Position numbers and translations under genes: made by a program. Shown here one piece after another: positions 34,518 to 46,613 of a stretch of DNA of 64,000 nt. The DNA is taken from NCBI GenBank assembly GCA_012845835.1, contig JABAKD010000027.1, positions 11,459,487-11,523,486 on the forward strand. The letters are read 5' to 3'. Below the pieces are notes generated by a model that had not been told where the DNA came from, did no database searches, and was given only the letters and a program-made list of their open reading frames with translations. The stretch comes from Undaria pinnatifida (taxonomy: Eukaryota > Sar > Phaeophyceae > Laminariales > Alariaceae). Within the stretch, counting starts at the first letter, position 1, and each line of letters starts with the position of its first letter.

Positions 34518-34909
34518 GTCCAGGACCTGTTCGGTTTGGTGGTGTGTTTATGTCCGTCATGTGCGATCGTTTGTGTAGTTGAGCAGACCCAACGTGATGG
34601 CAGTCAGATGGAGGATCATCGATTGCTTCGCGCCAAAATATATGTTCTAAGGTTGGATTTAATCAAGGTACCGAAGTCACGCGCAGTTATCCACCCGCAT
34701 GAGTAATTAACCTCGGTAGTAAAAAGCAGAATGTAACAGTATAATACAGTACTCGTAGCCTTGGCCAATGAGGCAAGTGGTCGCGATTACAGCATGCTAC
34801 CATCTGCAAGCCTTACCCGACTTATGCTCGGTGTGTGCCCGATATACTCTGACTGCGCAAGGGCCGCAAACCACGGAGCACGCGCGTTTCAATATGTGCT
34901 CTACGGTAG
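34518..34909. other. No feature identified
   Basis: No coding, RNA or repeat signal recognised in this stretch. Confidence 0.4.
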
Positions 34910-35172
34910 GACCAAGGCTACGTACGGTACAGGGGGTACCCCCATTTTCATTGCCGAGTTTGGGCCAGTCGCACGAATGTCTCTGTACCTCACGGAAAAA
35001 ATACTGTAGGCGGTCTATTCGGCTCAGGGTAGATTAATATTCCGTTGTGAATTCGCATCGCTAAACTAATACAGTACTAAACGTTTAGAGTGCAAAGGAA
35101 CAGGGGAGTGTCATGGGAGTGATCCCGAGCTGCTGCTGCAAAAAAATAAAAAGGACACCCCCACCGTGGCCT
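34910..35172 (-). mobile_element. MITE-B copy, inverted
   Basis: Left GACCAAGGCTACGTACGGTA and right GGACACCCCCACCGTGGCC. The order of the interior blocks (CAGTCGCACGAATGTCTCTG before TGAATTCGCATCGC, then GAGTGATCCCGAGC) is the reverse of the other copies. Confidence 0.5.
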
Positions 35173-35526
35173 GAGTCGTAGGCGCTTCAGCCATCTCCTG
35201 GCTCGAGGAGTTCCACACCTTGCCCAAAGCAAAGCTGGCCGTGATAGCAACTTAGTACCCGTAGAGTTCACCCAATGAGAAAACCCCTGGTCCGGACAAG
35301 TAACACAACCAACGTCACTTTCGCTACGGGTCGGGGTAACACCGCAGTTGATGAGAGGCACCACGCGTGGGGAGGGCTCTATTTATCACACAAATCAGGA
35401 CTTTTGTGAGAAAAACAGAAAGTGTAACCACATACCCATAACCAAACGGCAATGCGAAACACATACCACCTGGTGCAGTACAGTGTTCCTGACCAAGCCT
35501 ACGGGAGGGGGAATAGCCCGATCATA

Positions 35527-35792
35527 CTGACGCGTGCTACGATAGAGGTATACATTTTTATGGCTGAAATGGTTTCTGAAAGACGTGACGGGGCTCCTTA
35601 ACAAAAAATCGTCGGAAACGGGCCGTTTTTGTTTTGCGCGATTCTCGCTGTGTACTTAGGCCAAGGGATGTTTCATCCGATAGCAGTGTTATTTTCGGTC
35701 CATCAAACCAGTTTTTTTGGAGAGGTCTTAAGCTCCCAAATGGAGGGACCTCACAAAAATAATTGGTGCAACTCTATCATAGCACGCGCGTC
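35527..35792 (+). mobile_element. MITE-A copy 3
   Basis: Left end GACGCGTGCTACGATAGAGG and right end CTCTATCATAGCACGCGCG, with family interior (ACTTAGGCCAAGGGATG, CTTAAGCTCCCAAATGGAGG). A MITE-B-like fragment CCAAGCCTACGGGAGGGGG lies just to its left. Confidence 0.7.
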
Positions 35793-37371
35793 TTTTCACT
35801 ATCCGAGTTTCCCCACTCGCACGAGTGACGCTGTAACTCACTGGCAAAACCACTTGAGGCTTTTTTGGGGGGGGCGAAGCATAGCTCTTACCACCCCATT
35901 GCGGATGCATATATCATAGATTAAACGGCACCAAAGCTGAAGGTCGCAAAAGAACCGGTGGGTCACTCGCGCGACTGACCTCGTGCGACTGCAAGAGAAA
36001 AAAAAGTCCCAAAAGCAACCCCCCTGCCGTAGGCACCCCCCCTTAAAATGTACCACTCTCAACAGAAATATTAGCAACCTTTACATATTAATATCAAAAT
36101 AGCACGTTTATTATATTTCCGAACAGAGTGGCACCCACGCTGTCAAAAATTGTATGTATACTCGTATTGGGGTTGGCATTGGCTGGCAACGACGATGTTA
36201 AACATGCAAATCACTGCGTGAGCTAGACAACCAGGATACCGTCGTTGTTTTATTGCTTTTTTGGTTGTTACGTAGATCTCATTGTGCGGGGTGGAGAACC
36301 CTAACCCCGCACAAACAAGGGGAGTGATCGCATCACGTAGTGTGACTACGAGATATCGAGTAGTAGTGTCGTAATTGTTTCCGAACGTCCGCGTCAGTAA
36401 GAAAACGTGTGGCCGAAAAAGCGAGTACCCTATCGCAGCACCCGCCGAACGATTCTATTGGAGACAGTGGGATCCCCGATTTGATGGCGCCCCGCGTGGC
36501 ATGCCGAAACAAGCGCTCTTAGCCACACATTGCTCCTATCTGTGGTGGGAAGAAAAATTTTCGTATAGGCCGTACATGCCGATCTTGACCGCTCTTAAAT
36601 CCGGAGCGTTTTTATCCAGAGCGCTCTTAGATCGGGGCGGCGCTCGCTGTACGCAGATAAGATTCCAACGATATCGGCAAACGCCCTCCTCGGCTGAAGA
36701 TGCCCGTCACCAAAAAACGTTTTGGTTTAAAATTTGCTACCCTACGAGCCTAGCGCTAGGGTAAATAAATGCAGCATCCCCGTCGTAGAGCGTTTCTCAT
36801 AGTATCCTGTCGGCAAATGGCGTCTTTTCTGTGTAATTATCTTACCCAATTCCAGGATCGTTGGAGGTCGGCAGCACGACTGGAACCGCCTCCGCTTCCA
36901 ACGAACCCTGCGTCCGCTCGTAAAGACCCGCCTCCTTCAACCGCCGGCTGAGCATTTGCTCCTGGCGGAAAACAAGAAATAATCCGGGTGTTGAGTTCGG
37001 CATGTCGTGGGGTTAGTCGTCATAAGACTCTGCCATGTATGGGCAACAACGAGAATAACCCGTCTTAACATGACATGGGTTAACCACCGTAAAAACACAC
37101 CCTTCCTACGAGTAGACTGCCGTAGTTGGCTGCTGAGGCTTCTGTAGCACGTTCGACATGTTGGAGCTGCCCGAAAAACCGTGGTCGCGTCAGCACAAAG
37201 TTAGTGGTGGAGTCACCCAACGTCTGGGGTGCAGCAGATTTTTAAGAAATTTTTTCTGAGGTCCTAACATCAGTAACTAAATATCTCATCCGAAACACGA
37301 CATCGAAGACATTCTTTCGCACAACCCGACCAATATTTTAAGCCCTGTACGACTACATTATTAGCTGCCAG
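35793..37371. other. Mostly unassigned; MITE-B fragment and one unsupported frame
   Basis: 35,940-36,040 carries a reversed MITE-B end (GGGTCACTCGCGCGACTGAC, then CCCCCCTGCCGTAGGCACC). A plus frame at 36,375-36,764 (129 codons, Trp/Arg-rich) has no recognisable domain and no splice context. I leave it uncalled. Confidence 0.35.
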
Positions 37372-37640
37372 TTGTCTGGCGGACAACTACTGATCAGGGG
37401 AATGTTTGGGCAACTAAGATGTCCCGGACAAGCGCTTTTTGAAATGTCTGCGCAACTAAGTTGCCCTGGACAACTACTACCGCGCGTGGAAAGTGAAAGT
37501 CTGCTAAGCTGTCCTGGACAACTGCCGCTTGAAATGACTGCGCAAACTACGCTGTCCTGGACACCTTCTGTGTGGAAGTCTTCGCAACTAGGTTTTCCTG
37601 GACAACTACCGGGTGGAAGCGAGCGTACACAACTACCGCT
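37372..37640 (+). repeat. Degenerate minisatellite, ~57-bp unit, about five copies
   Basis: Repeated words CTGGACAACTACCG and GAAATGTCTGCGCAACTAAG. One plus frame is open through it (QLSCPGQLLP-type repeats), but I see no other coding evidence. Confidence 0.65.
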
Positions 37641-38955
37641 AGTAGTCGTAGATGTCAGTTGTATGTGTACAGGGTGTGCAACGTGTATATCCGCTACTGC
37701 TGTAATCCTATCAAAAAAACAAGTCGTACTTCGTGTAGTCTAGTCCTAAAATTATCATACAAAAAAAAATAGTTCCACACATGAGCTCAAACGGTCAGAT
37801 TGGTCACATACACATTTCGCCACAAAATCTGCAACCCTTACCACACTACTATAGAGGGATGGAATCACTCGGCGGGTGTTTCTGGCTCTGTCGACACGGT
37901 AGCGTAGGGTTTGCTCTCTGGTAGCTTTGAAACTTCGACGGGACCTTTTCTTTTGTCAAGACACACGACATGGAATAATTCTGGAATACACCAACCCTTT
38001 CACGTTCGAGTCGAGAAAAATAAAAATGACCGTCGTACGCACGCGATGTGCGCAAACCCCGAACTGCGTATATACGAAACGTAGCACATCGAGCACGGAG
38101 CCCCCCATGCTGCACCTTGCGCTGTGCTGTCGTAAGTTTTTAGCTGTGCCGCCCATCGTTTCATGATGTATAACTTTTGGGTTGGATGACACTTCCGTCC
38201 CCGGCCGGAGTCCCACCGATATACATCGTCATCTTCTGGGATTCCTATGGAGCCCTGGCCTAATGGCGAGTTCGTTCACCCACGAAACATACGCGCTCGC
38301 TGTGATTCTAGGCTTTCTTCGGCTCGCTGTGATTCTAGGCTTTCTTCGGCGCGCTACCGCGCGCGTCTCGAGTTTTCGCTCAAAATAGTTCCCTAGGAAA
38401 AAAACGATCCTTCAACAAAAACAAATAAACGCCGATTGCCACGTCATTTTTGAGGGCGCACAGGACGGACCCACGAACAAGAATAGAACCCAGCAAGAAC
38501 TTCCGGTCTACTCGTTGGAAGACATTGAGAAATTTTAGATTGGGAAGTCGTGGGGGGGGTTATGGCGTCTGCTGTTTAAGGGTTGCGCGGCACCGCTGTC
38601 GACTTACACCAAGGATGTTTTCAACACGTACGCTTAGCGGTATAATAACCCAACCTGATACGCAACAATAGCCAACGCTTGACGCCGGTGAAGATCAGTG
38701 TCAAAAGCAGTAAGATTTCCAAGCCTTCCTTCGATGTAGGATGTCTTGTTGCTGGGCTTAAGCGGTACACTGCAAGGACAGAAGGGGTAAGCGTGTCAGC
38801 GCAGAGGGTCTCGACAAAATAGCGTCCTCCATGCTGTTCGTATATACGACCTCGAAGGACAACGTCACAGAAGAAGCGAGAAATGCTCCAAGACCACAAT
38901 CCCGGTGGCTGGCTGCTGATTACGTACAATAGACACTGCAGTAAAAGCCATGACG
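37641..38955. other. No gene identified; small 30-bp duplication
   Basis: 38,287-38,346 holds two direct copies of CTCGCTGTGATTCTAGGCTT + TCTTCGG. The other frames here are short and overlapping. Confidence 0.4.
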
Positions 38956-39130
38956 CAGGGTGACACGATAGAGGAAGCACGTTTTGGCGGGAAAGGTTTG
39001 AGAATGACGGGGATCCTTAAACCCAAATATCGCCGGAATCTCATTATATTTTCTCGCAACGCGTTTCGTTGTACATGAGAGAATACGCGACAAATTGATA
39101 GTCAAGAAACTGGGGCTGAGAGGTTTGGGC
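38956..39130 (+). mobile_element. MITE-A-like remnant
   Basis: GTGACACGATAGAGGAAGCA and GACGGGGATCCTTAAACCC resemble the left half of MITE-A; the right half is unrecognisable. Confidence 0.4.
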
Positions 39131-39628
39131 AAAAGCATACAAATTAGGGGTAAGAAATTGTGCTGAATTCCAGGAGGAAATGATAATTAGAAATCAGCGA
39201 GTGCAGGAGGGTGTGCACATAAGAAACTGCCAGTATGCACTGTAGCCCCGAATAATAAGAAACTCCCCACACACACACACATCGGGCGCCCACCCAAGCT
39301 GCGTTATCCCCAAAATCGACGTCATACCTGATTTTTGGATTACTTTTTCAAGAATTTGGATGTTTTCGCCAAACGTATCCCGTTCCCTCATCAGGTATGC
39401 AAACACCAAACATTGCAACATCCTTTTCAACCGCCGGGCGGCCGAATCGCGCCAGTGACAGGTTGTAGTGTACTGCTGTACTGCAGAACCTTGTAGAGGG
39501 TTTTAGTGCCTCGACCTGCGCTGCTGCATCGTGGCGGACGATTTGCGTTGTTGAGGGTCTACGGTGATGGACACACCCAACGACGCTTTGAGGGACCTCA
39601 CGGCCCTTGCCGAGTTGGAATCGGAAGG
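39131..39628. other. No feature identified
   Basis: Short frames only; a CA microsatellite of about 14 bp near 39,268. Confidence 0.4.
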
Positions 39629-39870
39629 AGGTTGATGTTGTATGTTGTTGTTCTCACATTAACTCGCACAATCAAGTCCGTGGTCACAGGACATGCTCCA
39701 TTGGAGGTATTCTCGACCGGCGCACTTCTTGCAACTCAAGTAACATGTCACCAACGATCTCGGCCGTGTTGCATCCAGCACAATCAGAGTCCGTGCCGAT
39801 GCCTCCTGGAGAGACGAGCTCTTGCTGTGGTCACAGACTACTAGACAGAGATACACGTTGCAAATACAGC
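39629..39870 (-). mobile_element. Retroposon fragment ending in (AAC)n, minus orientation
   Basis: The minus strand reads GTCCTGTGACCACGGACTTG, then GCGAGTTAATGTGAGAACAA, the same 3' end as the plus copies at 48.7 and 55.0 kb. Its upstream block (CCGTGCCGATGCCTCCTGGA) recurs near 59.88 kb. Confidence 0.6.
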
Positions 39871-40239
39871 CAGGTGATTTGACCATGCAATGCCAACAAT
39901 GAACGGCAAAAACGTATGCAAAAATGTTAAGGTTATTAGTGGGGTATTAGCTGTTACAGGTGATTCGTGTCGGCGCGTTGTCGGAAGAACACGCTCTGAT
40001 GACGTCGAAAAAAAAAATATGTTTACGTGCCTACCTTAGTAGTTCATCTGGGGAATTGTGAGTGAGTGATGAATGCCAGGTTTCATAATGCTGTATGTAC
40101 TCGTACAACAAACGGGTCTTAACCCAATCGAAAAAAAAAACGTACTTCACGCTTTTTGCGAAAACGCCTTCATCTTTACGATAAGTTTATTATTTAAGAA
40201 ACTTACTGTAAAGAAGACACACTTTGCAGGCGTGCGTTG
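39871..40239. other. No feature identified
   Basis: AT-rich, with two A runs; no coding or repeat signal recognised. Confidence 0.4.
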
Positions 40240-40590
40240 TAAAGCTTAGTTTAGGTGGGCAATTGGTTAACCGGCCAAACGGACTATTGAATATGCCCTC
40301 TAATTGCTTAACGAATGGCGTCGTCGAGAGACATAGGCTTTTGAGTCTTCGGTTCGAATCCCACCATCCACCAAAAATAAAATTGTACGATTTTCCCCCA
40401 TGTCGAATTTTGAAAAATACTCTCCGGTACACCCAGGAAGTGAAACCGCTTGGATATTGACACACATCCGCCCGTATATCCCGCCAACCTGCTGCCCCCG
40501 GGGGGGGGTGGTGTATAGCGCGGTTTGGGTAGGCAATTGAATAACCTTTGGCAAGCGGTCAAAGGGACTACGTAGTACCCTCTAATTCCT
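40240..40590 (+). mobile_element. tRNA-related SINE-like repeat, copy 1
   Basis: Starts GTTTAGGTGGGCAATTGGTT and includes the B-box GGTTCGAATCC followed by CACCATCCACCA, like the T-arm and 3' end of a tRNA. Just before it, TAGGCTTTTGAGTCTT resembles an anticodon arm with a TTT-type loop. A second diverged head (GTTTGGGTAGGCAATTGAAT) begins near 40,524. Shared blocks with 45.1 kb: CCCATGTCGA, TACACCCAGGA and CCGCCCGTATATCC. Confidence 0.6.
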
Positions 40591-40984
40591 CAACACCGGT
40601 GCAAAAAAATACATCGGTTGTAGGATACTGGCGTTTTGCGCCCTATCGCGTGAAACAAGATACGAAGTATTTGATATGATGAGCAATTCTGCTGAGCCTG
40701 AAATGGAGAACATGACTTGATGAGGGTGTGATAAAAATACGGCTTCCGTTTCGTCTGTCGCGTGCTGTACCCTAGAGCATGGAGTTACTCATCGGAGAGA
40801 GCGTTCAATTTTCTCCAAACCAGTTACTGGGTGCGGTATACGCAGAGGCCCTCAACTGAGTCACCCCAACCAAGCTATCATAGGCGTGCAGCAAAAACAT
40901 TTTCTGCGCTCCTACCGTGAGGAGCTCATTTTTTTTTTTTTTCACCCCATTTCTATTATCCTTGCACTACGCTCGCGCTCCCTC
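40591..40984. other. No feature identified
   Basis: Nothing recognised apart from a T run at 40,929-40,942. Confidence 0.4.
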
Positions 40985-41135
40985 CCAGAGTCAGTAGCGA
41001 ACTCAGATCCGGGGACACATCGCGGGCCCTTCTTCCCCCTCGCCACCACGGGGTACGTACGTGCCTTCGTTTTTTTTCGCGAGAAGAACTCAGCATTTTC
41101 TTCCCTCGCCGACTCGCGTCAAATTGCGCGCATAT
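40985..41135 (+). repeat. Dispersed repeat found next to R1 (copy 1 of 3)
   Basis: Blocks ACTCAGATCCGGGG, CTTCTTCCCCCTCGCC, CGCGAGAAG and GACTCGCGTCAAATTG recur in the same order at 48,060-48,195 and 61,318-61,525. Confidence 0.5.
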
Positions 41136-41148
41136 ATACATATATATA

Positions 41149-41822
41149 TATTATAAAAAATAAAAATACATTCCAGCTGTGAGATCGAAGATTTTGTCGA
41201 AACTCATCTTTGCAAGCTGTGTGTGATACTCCGATCGCGCGTATTGCGGGTTGTGTGTCCTCATTAAGGATACGAATAGGTCGGCGACTCCCCTTGCAAC
41301 TACAGTGTGGCTATCAGGGTCAACAGGGTGATGTTGGTCAGTCTGTGCGCGGAAACTAGAAAACCTGTTTCTGAGGGGGACAAAATGTGGCAGCTGTGGA
41401 AGGAAATGCATACGTTTATCAAGTGAATCCTGTAAGTCGAATAATCGGTGAGGGTAGGGCGGAGTTTTGAAGGACGTGGGGGCCTGGTTTTGATCAAAAG
41501 GGAGCGGGGTTGGGGGGGGGACGGGCGGGGCAGCTCAATTTGTGCGTGGAAACTATAAATCCTCCAAGGGGATAAATGTGACGGTTTTGGAAAGAATACA
41601 CCAGCTTATCATGTATATCCTGTAAGTCGTACAACCAGTGAGTAGAGGGCGGAGTGTTCGAGGGGGTAGGGGTGGGGTGGGGTGGGGTGGGGTGGGGTGG
41701 GGGGGGTGGGGAGGTGGGGGGTGGGGGAGGGGGGGGGGGGGGGGAAGGTTGGGGGGGCGGGGGGCGGGGGGGGGGGAAGGGAAGGGCTTTAAGTGGCGTA
41801 GATGTATTATATATATGACCCG
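41149..41822 (+). mobile_element. R1 repeat with G-rich core
   Basis: Terminal blocks as in the 31.2-kb copy, followed by GACAAAATGTGGCAGCTGTG, GTGAATCCTGTAAGTCGAAT and GCCTGGTTTTGATCAAAAG. A 135-bp G-rich tract at 41,655-41,790 contains five GGGGT units and several runs of more than ten G, a strong quadruplex-forming pattern on the plus strand. Confidence 0.75.
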
Positions 41823-42107
41823 AATGATAACTTCGAAGACAGTCGTTCTCGCAACCCAACTATGACCTATGTATGCGCTGAAACAAATTTGCTCGTAAAA
41901 ATGATCGTACTAACCCATAGCGTGTTCCACAAGTGGAGGAACTCAACCGGTTAGATCGGCCAGAACCGGTTCAGCTCAAAAAGTAGAACACCTACGTGCG
42001 TTGGGATGGCTCATCTTCCCCATCAAACAGACCCTTAAAAAACAAATGATGCACCACTGCGTCGGACGAGGCCCCACGGTGGGAACCCCGAAAGCTTGAG
42101 AAAGACG

Positions 42108-42200
42108 CACTGGCTAGCTATTCGAACCCTAACTTCATGTTTTAACTAGATAGAGATGCCGTACAGCTTAGCCACTGAGCTGGTAGTCAGCGCTGGTGGG
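42108..42200 (-). tRNA. tRNA-like sequence, probably a pseudogene or SINE head
   Basis: The minus strand reads GCGCTGACTACCAGCTCAGT, then GGCTAAGCTG, and later GTTAGGGTTCGAATAGCTAG, then CCAGTGC. A six-base acceptor stem (GCGCTG with CAGTGC) and a four-base D-stem (CAGC with GCTG) can pair. The anticodon and T stems are poor and the middle is too long, so a functional tRNA is doubtful. Confidence 0.3.
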
Positions 42201-42639
42201 TATTTCGCAAAAGCGGTTTCGTGGAATCTCTATGAGTAGGAAGACTCTGTTGGTCAGATTGGCGGTGATACAATGGACGAATCCGTATGCTTGCCCCCCC
42301 CGCGACTGCGTGCCCAAGATGGGCCACGTGACTTTGAGCCATGCAACGGGTGGGCGAGTTGTATATATCCGGTGGTACGGTGATGTCTTCGCATAGTAGG
42401 GTGTTTGCGATCTCCAAACTCTGTCGGGTTGGAAAAAAACAAAAAAACTGGTATTGAAACCTTGTTGAAACCGACCAACGTAACACCAATAATAACAACC
42501 CGAGGCCCACCAACCTCGGAATACATCAGGTTGAAAACAAAAAATGGTACAAAACATGAAAACATATTTCTTTTAAACCTTAATTTCGCTCGTTTTTTCG
42601 TGGGTTGGGTTGGCCTTGAAATAATGTGACTTTTTTTCT
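42201..42639. other. No gene identified
   Basis: Four overlapping frames of 60-130 codons on both strands; none has domain or splice support. Confidence 0.35.
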
Positions 42640-42727
42640 TCTTTTTATTTCCTCCGGCGGATGGGGAAAAATAAAGCTTTAGCTCACCACACTTCCACGT
42701 ATTGTCATACGCGTCGTGTGTCGATTG
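42640..42727 (-). repeat. Dispersed repeat next to a T-rich tract, copy 1
   Basis: GGATGGGGAAAAATAAAGCT, TTAGCTCACCACACTTCC and TACGCGTCGTGTGTCGATT are nearly identical to 56,880-56,953. In both places a T-rich tract lies to the left, i.e. an A-rich tail if read on the minus strand. Confidence 0.6.
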
Positions 42728-42879
42728 CTTTCGCAGCCCAACGCTAGCTGGCGCACCCTTCGGGTCCGTTCTGCGGTTTCAATAGGAATATCACATGTAT
42801 TCCTGCCCAACCAAGGTGGAGATCTCGGGAACACCCTATAAATATTATATACCAGGGGAGGGGACGGTTGCGACCCTGG

Positions 42880-43272
42880 TATACCGACCAAAACATATTT
42901 GATAAAAATTGAAAAACGTCAGCTGTGAGTACGACCGATTGAATGATTGAAACTCAACTTTGCAAGCTGCGTGGTACATGTGTATGTTTCGCAAATATAA
43001 AATAGGCGCACATTTATAAATACAAAGTAGTGCGATCTTAGATCCGAGGCTTTGGCGCTCCTTAAACCGGAAATCGCCGGAAGAACACCATTCTTGTTTT
43101 GCAACATGAGGACGTTTTTCGCACCTAGGCCACCATGGGTTTGGTCATCGGGTAGCACTTTTTCGGTTTACCCAAAACATGCTTTCTGGGGGTGAGGTAC
43201 AGAGCTCCTCACGTGAGGCGGCCACACCTCGGAACAAGAGCATGTGTGCACCTTTCCCGTAGCATGTATCCT
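42880..43272 (+). mobile_element. Diverged R1 end followed by diverged MITE-A
   Basis: 42,880-42,975: CGTCAGCTGTGAGTACGACC and CAACTTTGCAAGCTGCGTGG resemble the R1 terminus. 43,020-43,272: GCTCCTTAAACCGGAAATCG, CACCTAGGCCACCATGGG and CCCGTAGCATG resemble MITE-A. Confidence 0.4.
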
Positions 43273-45071
43273 GCTATAGCGAGGGTAGGCCAGTATCCAC
43301 GCTCGAGTACCAGATATAGGGGCCACTCGCGCAAGTGGTTCTGTCTCCCTATTGAAAAATACTACAAAACTATGTCTTTTGGTCGCAGCAAAACGAACGA
43401 TTTCATGGCGACGGTGTTGCATGTCGCGAAGCTTAATAGACATGCAAGGAAAAACGGTACCCTGATATTCCAAGCTGGAAGACTGATCCCCCCCCATATC
43501 ATTGGTCTCTGTGTAGGGGGATGAACAAGATATCGTACAATCCCGCGCGCTGACGGCACTGTTGGCGAGAAGAGAACAGTCCGGGCGATATTTCGAGGGT
43601 ATTTATGCTACAGCAGTATATTGGGAATGATCGGACGTAGCTAGCGTTGAAGCGGACCAAAGAGCCGGCGCCTGGATGTCGATCCCGACGCCAGCCTTGG
43701 TTAGCTGGTTTACCGCTGCAAAAACGATGCCACGCCTATTCCAAGCAGTGTGACCAGAAAACTCCGGGTGCAGATCTAAGGGGGTCGGTGACCCGTTTTC
43801 CCGACATCCGTTCGTTCTAGTGTTCCTATTAGGAGTTGCCGAGAACTGCCAGCGACATATTTCTCGCGCACAGTAACATCATGGCAGGGGATGATTGACC
43901 GTGCGGCGGCCACACATAGCACCCCTGTTGGAAACCCGATTGTCGCTTCTCGGTAGTGTCAATAAAACTCGCCCTTTCGTAGTCAGGGGAAGGCTTACAG
44001 CGAGGGAAACGTTTAATGACGAGAATTCAAGTCTAACTTGATTGATCTGATCTCCGCGAAAGTACCCATGTTTTGCGCCACGCGGTAAAAAGCGGTCGCT
44101 CCCCCATCTCCCTGTCTACCACGGAACGACTTCACCCGGACCAAGCACATAGATTCGGGGTCTAAACAGGGTCCTTACTACAGCAGTATCGTACAACTCT
44201 GTAGCACCGATTAATATAAAAAGAAACCGGGACATAACGCCATGTGCTAGACTTTAAACGTTCAAAAAAGTATGGGCTCCGCACGACCGTTTTTCGTGCC
44301 GGCTCCCGAATTTCTTACAAGTTGTAATATTTTCCTGGGCATTTCAGCCTGGGGGGTTGTTGTCAGACTTTTTCCTATTCTATGAGAGAAACTTTTCCTT
44401 TAGTGTATGTTACACCGCCGAGGTAGTTTATGTTTGGCTTCGGGGTGGAATATTCCGGTAAAAATCGTGCAGATGTCGGCAGTTGCGCGTCGCCGTGGCA
44501 TAAAACAAGCTATACCAGGTACTACTTTATGCATTGTAGGTAAAGCCCACGGGCAAGGAGAACGAGCACAGCCTCAAACAACATTATAAGCAAGGGCTCG
44601 AAGTAAATACTTCAGCACCCTGATGGGACCGAAGAAACGAATACCGTCTCATGTCACACATTATGGTTACTAACGTACTTCACAGAAGCGGGTTTATTTC
44701 GTTGTTAGTGACGTGACTTGCACAGACAATAAGTACTAGTTTTATACCAGACAGGACACAGGAGGAAATTGATCAATTGCGACGGCAAGAGGAGGCAGAC
44801 CATTGTTTATCGTGAAGCTAGCAGGAGGAGCAACAGCGACGCAGTACCGGTAGGAAGCTCACACGCACGTCGTTGGGAATCGGGCACGCGTACGGACACA
44901 TTCTGTGATAATAATGATATTAATAGTACTGATGGAAGGGTGCTTCGTATTGTAGTCTATTGATCATAGGTAAGTTCGTTAGTTCGCCTTGTCAAGTGCG
45001 GCCTTGGACATGCCCGGCGACTAGATGTAAGGGAATAAATCATAACCAAACTGCAGAACCACAACACTTTT
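43273..45071. other. No gene identified
   Basis: About 1.8 kb with only 60-110-codon frames; no domains, splice sites, RNA or repeat families recognised. Confidence 0.4.
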
Positions 45072-45460
45072 ATGTTAAAAGGCTTGGTTTGGGTAAGCTG
45101 TTGGTAAACCTCTTGCAAGTAGTTAAACGGACTATTGATAATACCCCACTAATACCTCAACAAATGGCGTCGTCGGCAGGACCATGGGTTTTTTGGATCG
45201 TGGGTTCGAGTCCCATGTCCACCATGAATAAACTTTTTCAAACTTTCCCCATGTCGAGCTTGAAAATAACTCCCCTGTATACCCAGGATATGAAACCTCT
45301 TGGACATTGACAGAGGTCCGCCCGTATATCCGATCGACCTGCTATTCCGCCGTTTCAGGGGGGGAGAGTGTTGAAAGGCTTATGTACAGTTTGGGTAAGC
45401 TAGTGGTTAACCTTTTGCAAGTGGTCAAACGGCACTACTAACACCTTAACATTTAGGTGC
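45072..45460 (+). mobile_element. tRNA-related SINE-like repeat, copy 2
   Basis: Head GGTTTGGGTAAGCTGTTGGT, then a T-arm with a perfect stem (TGGG TTCGAGT CCCA) followed by TGTCCACCA, then CCCCATGTCGAGCTTG, GTATACCCAGGATATG and CCGCCCGTATATCCG. A second head, GTTTGGGTAAGCTAGTGGTT, starts near 45,391 and fits an A-box better than the first. Confidence 0.62.
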
Positions 45461-46613
45461 CATTTTACGAACAGGACACGTAGCCTCTTTCCCCTCCGTC
45501 TCGAAAAGTGTTAAAAACGCGGCTAAGTTGCAGAGGAGCGAAACAAGTCCATGTGCGGTACGCGGTATGTACGTGGTAAGGAATGGTGTGATTCGCGTTG
45601 CGCAGGTGCCTGGTGTCATGTATCGGCGGCCTGTCCGACAGGGTAACTAAGCTGGTCCGCCTGTCTGAAAGACCGCGATACCTGGTCATTGCAGCAGTTG
45701 TTCAATTTTCAGAACAAAAATCTGCAAACCGGCTCGTATCCAACGTACGGTTTCTCTTTCCCAGGCTTGTATGCTGCGCAAAATACCAGCCAGACAGGGG
45801 GCTAAATAAAACCAAGTACAAAAAAAAACTCAAAAAAACGCGCCGTTGTCTCAATTGGCACAGAAATCACAACGCTCTCATTTTTGTTTTCGTTTTGACC
45901 TTTCTAGGAGTGTGGCTCCGTTTTCTCTATCTTGTGCGCTCCCATGGTCAGTCAATGCAGCAGAGGACAACATACACAATATGATACCAATGCTGTAGAC
46001 TACACAAACACAGCATGTATGTATCTTCCGTTGGGTCGGGAGCAGCGATATACTACTTCATGCGTCGGGCTCTAAAAAAGGTTTCGTTCTCTCGTTTTGG
46101 TTTTGATTCCGTGGACTCCGTCTTAGCGTTTTTGTGCATCTGTACTGGGTGATAGATGTCACGTTTTTTGCGTCCAACAACGTCCTACTCGTACCATAGC
46201 GCGCCCAGGTTCCGGACGTTTAATAAAAACTAGAAAGATAACACACGTACCATATAGCAGATGCTACACGAAATAGCACGCACATAAACCGGAGATGTAG
46301 ATGATGTGCAGTGCGCGCACACCAATACTACTAGTTGTTTTCATGTTTTTTCGCTTCCAACTCAACTCGGGGAAAGCTTAACCCCTGCGGCCTTTTGGAC
46401 AAGCTGCGGTCGCACATGCCCCGCCCCCCCGCACCCCCCCATACCACGTAGTGTTCATGGCAAGGCACCCACGAGGAAGTTGCATAGTACTCCTATTATT
46501 GCTGTCTCTGGAAAGAGTCATACCGGAAAAAGAACTAACTCATTGAAGCTGTAATCATTATGCAAGTCCGCCTTAAAAGCGGTTCATAATAGGATGCAGC
46601 TAACCCTTCGCGC
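45461..46613. other. No gene identified
   Basis: No domain, splice, RNA or repeat signal that I can support. Confidence 0.4.

Noticed and set aside
36375-36951. Two successive plus frames (129 and 60 codons) as a small gene
   Set aside because: No domain, signal peptide or splice evidence; odd Trp/Arg-rich composition and repeated GAGCGCTC words suggest non-coding sequence.
41655-41790. Interstitial telomere-like repeat (GGGGT units)
   Set aside because: Only five GGGGT units inside a longer irregular G-run that recurs as part of the R1 core.
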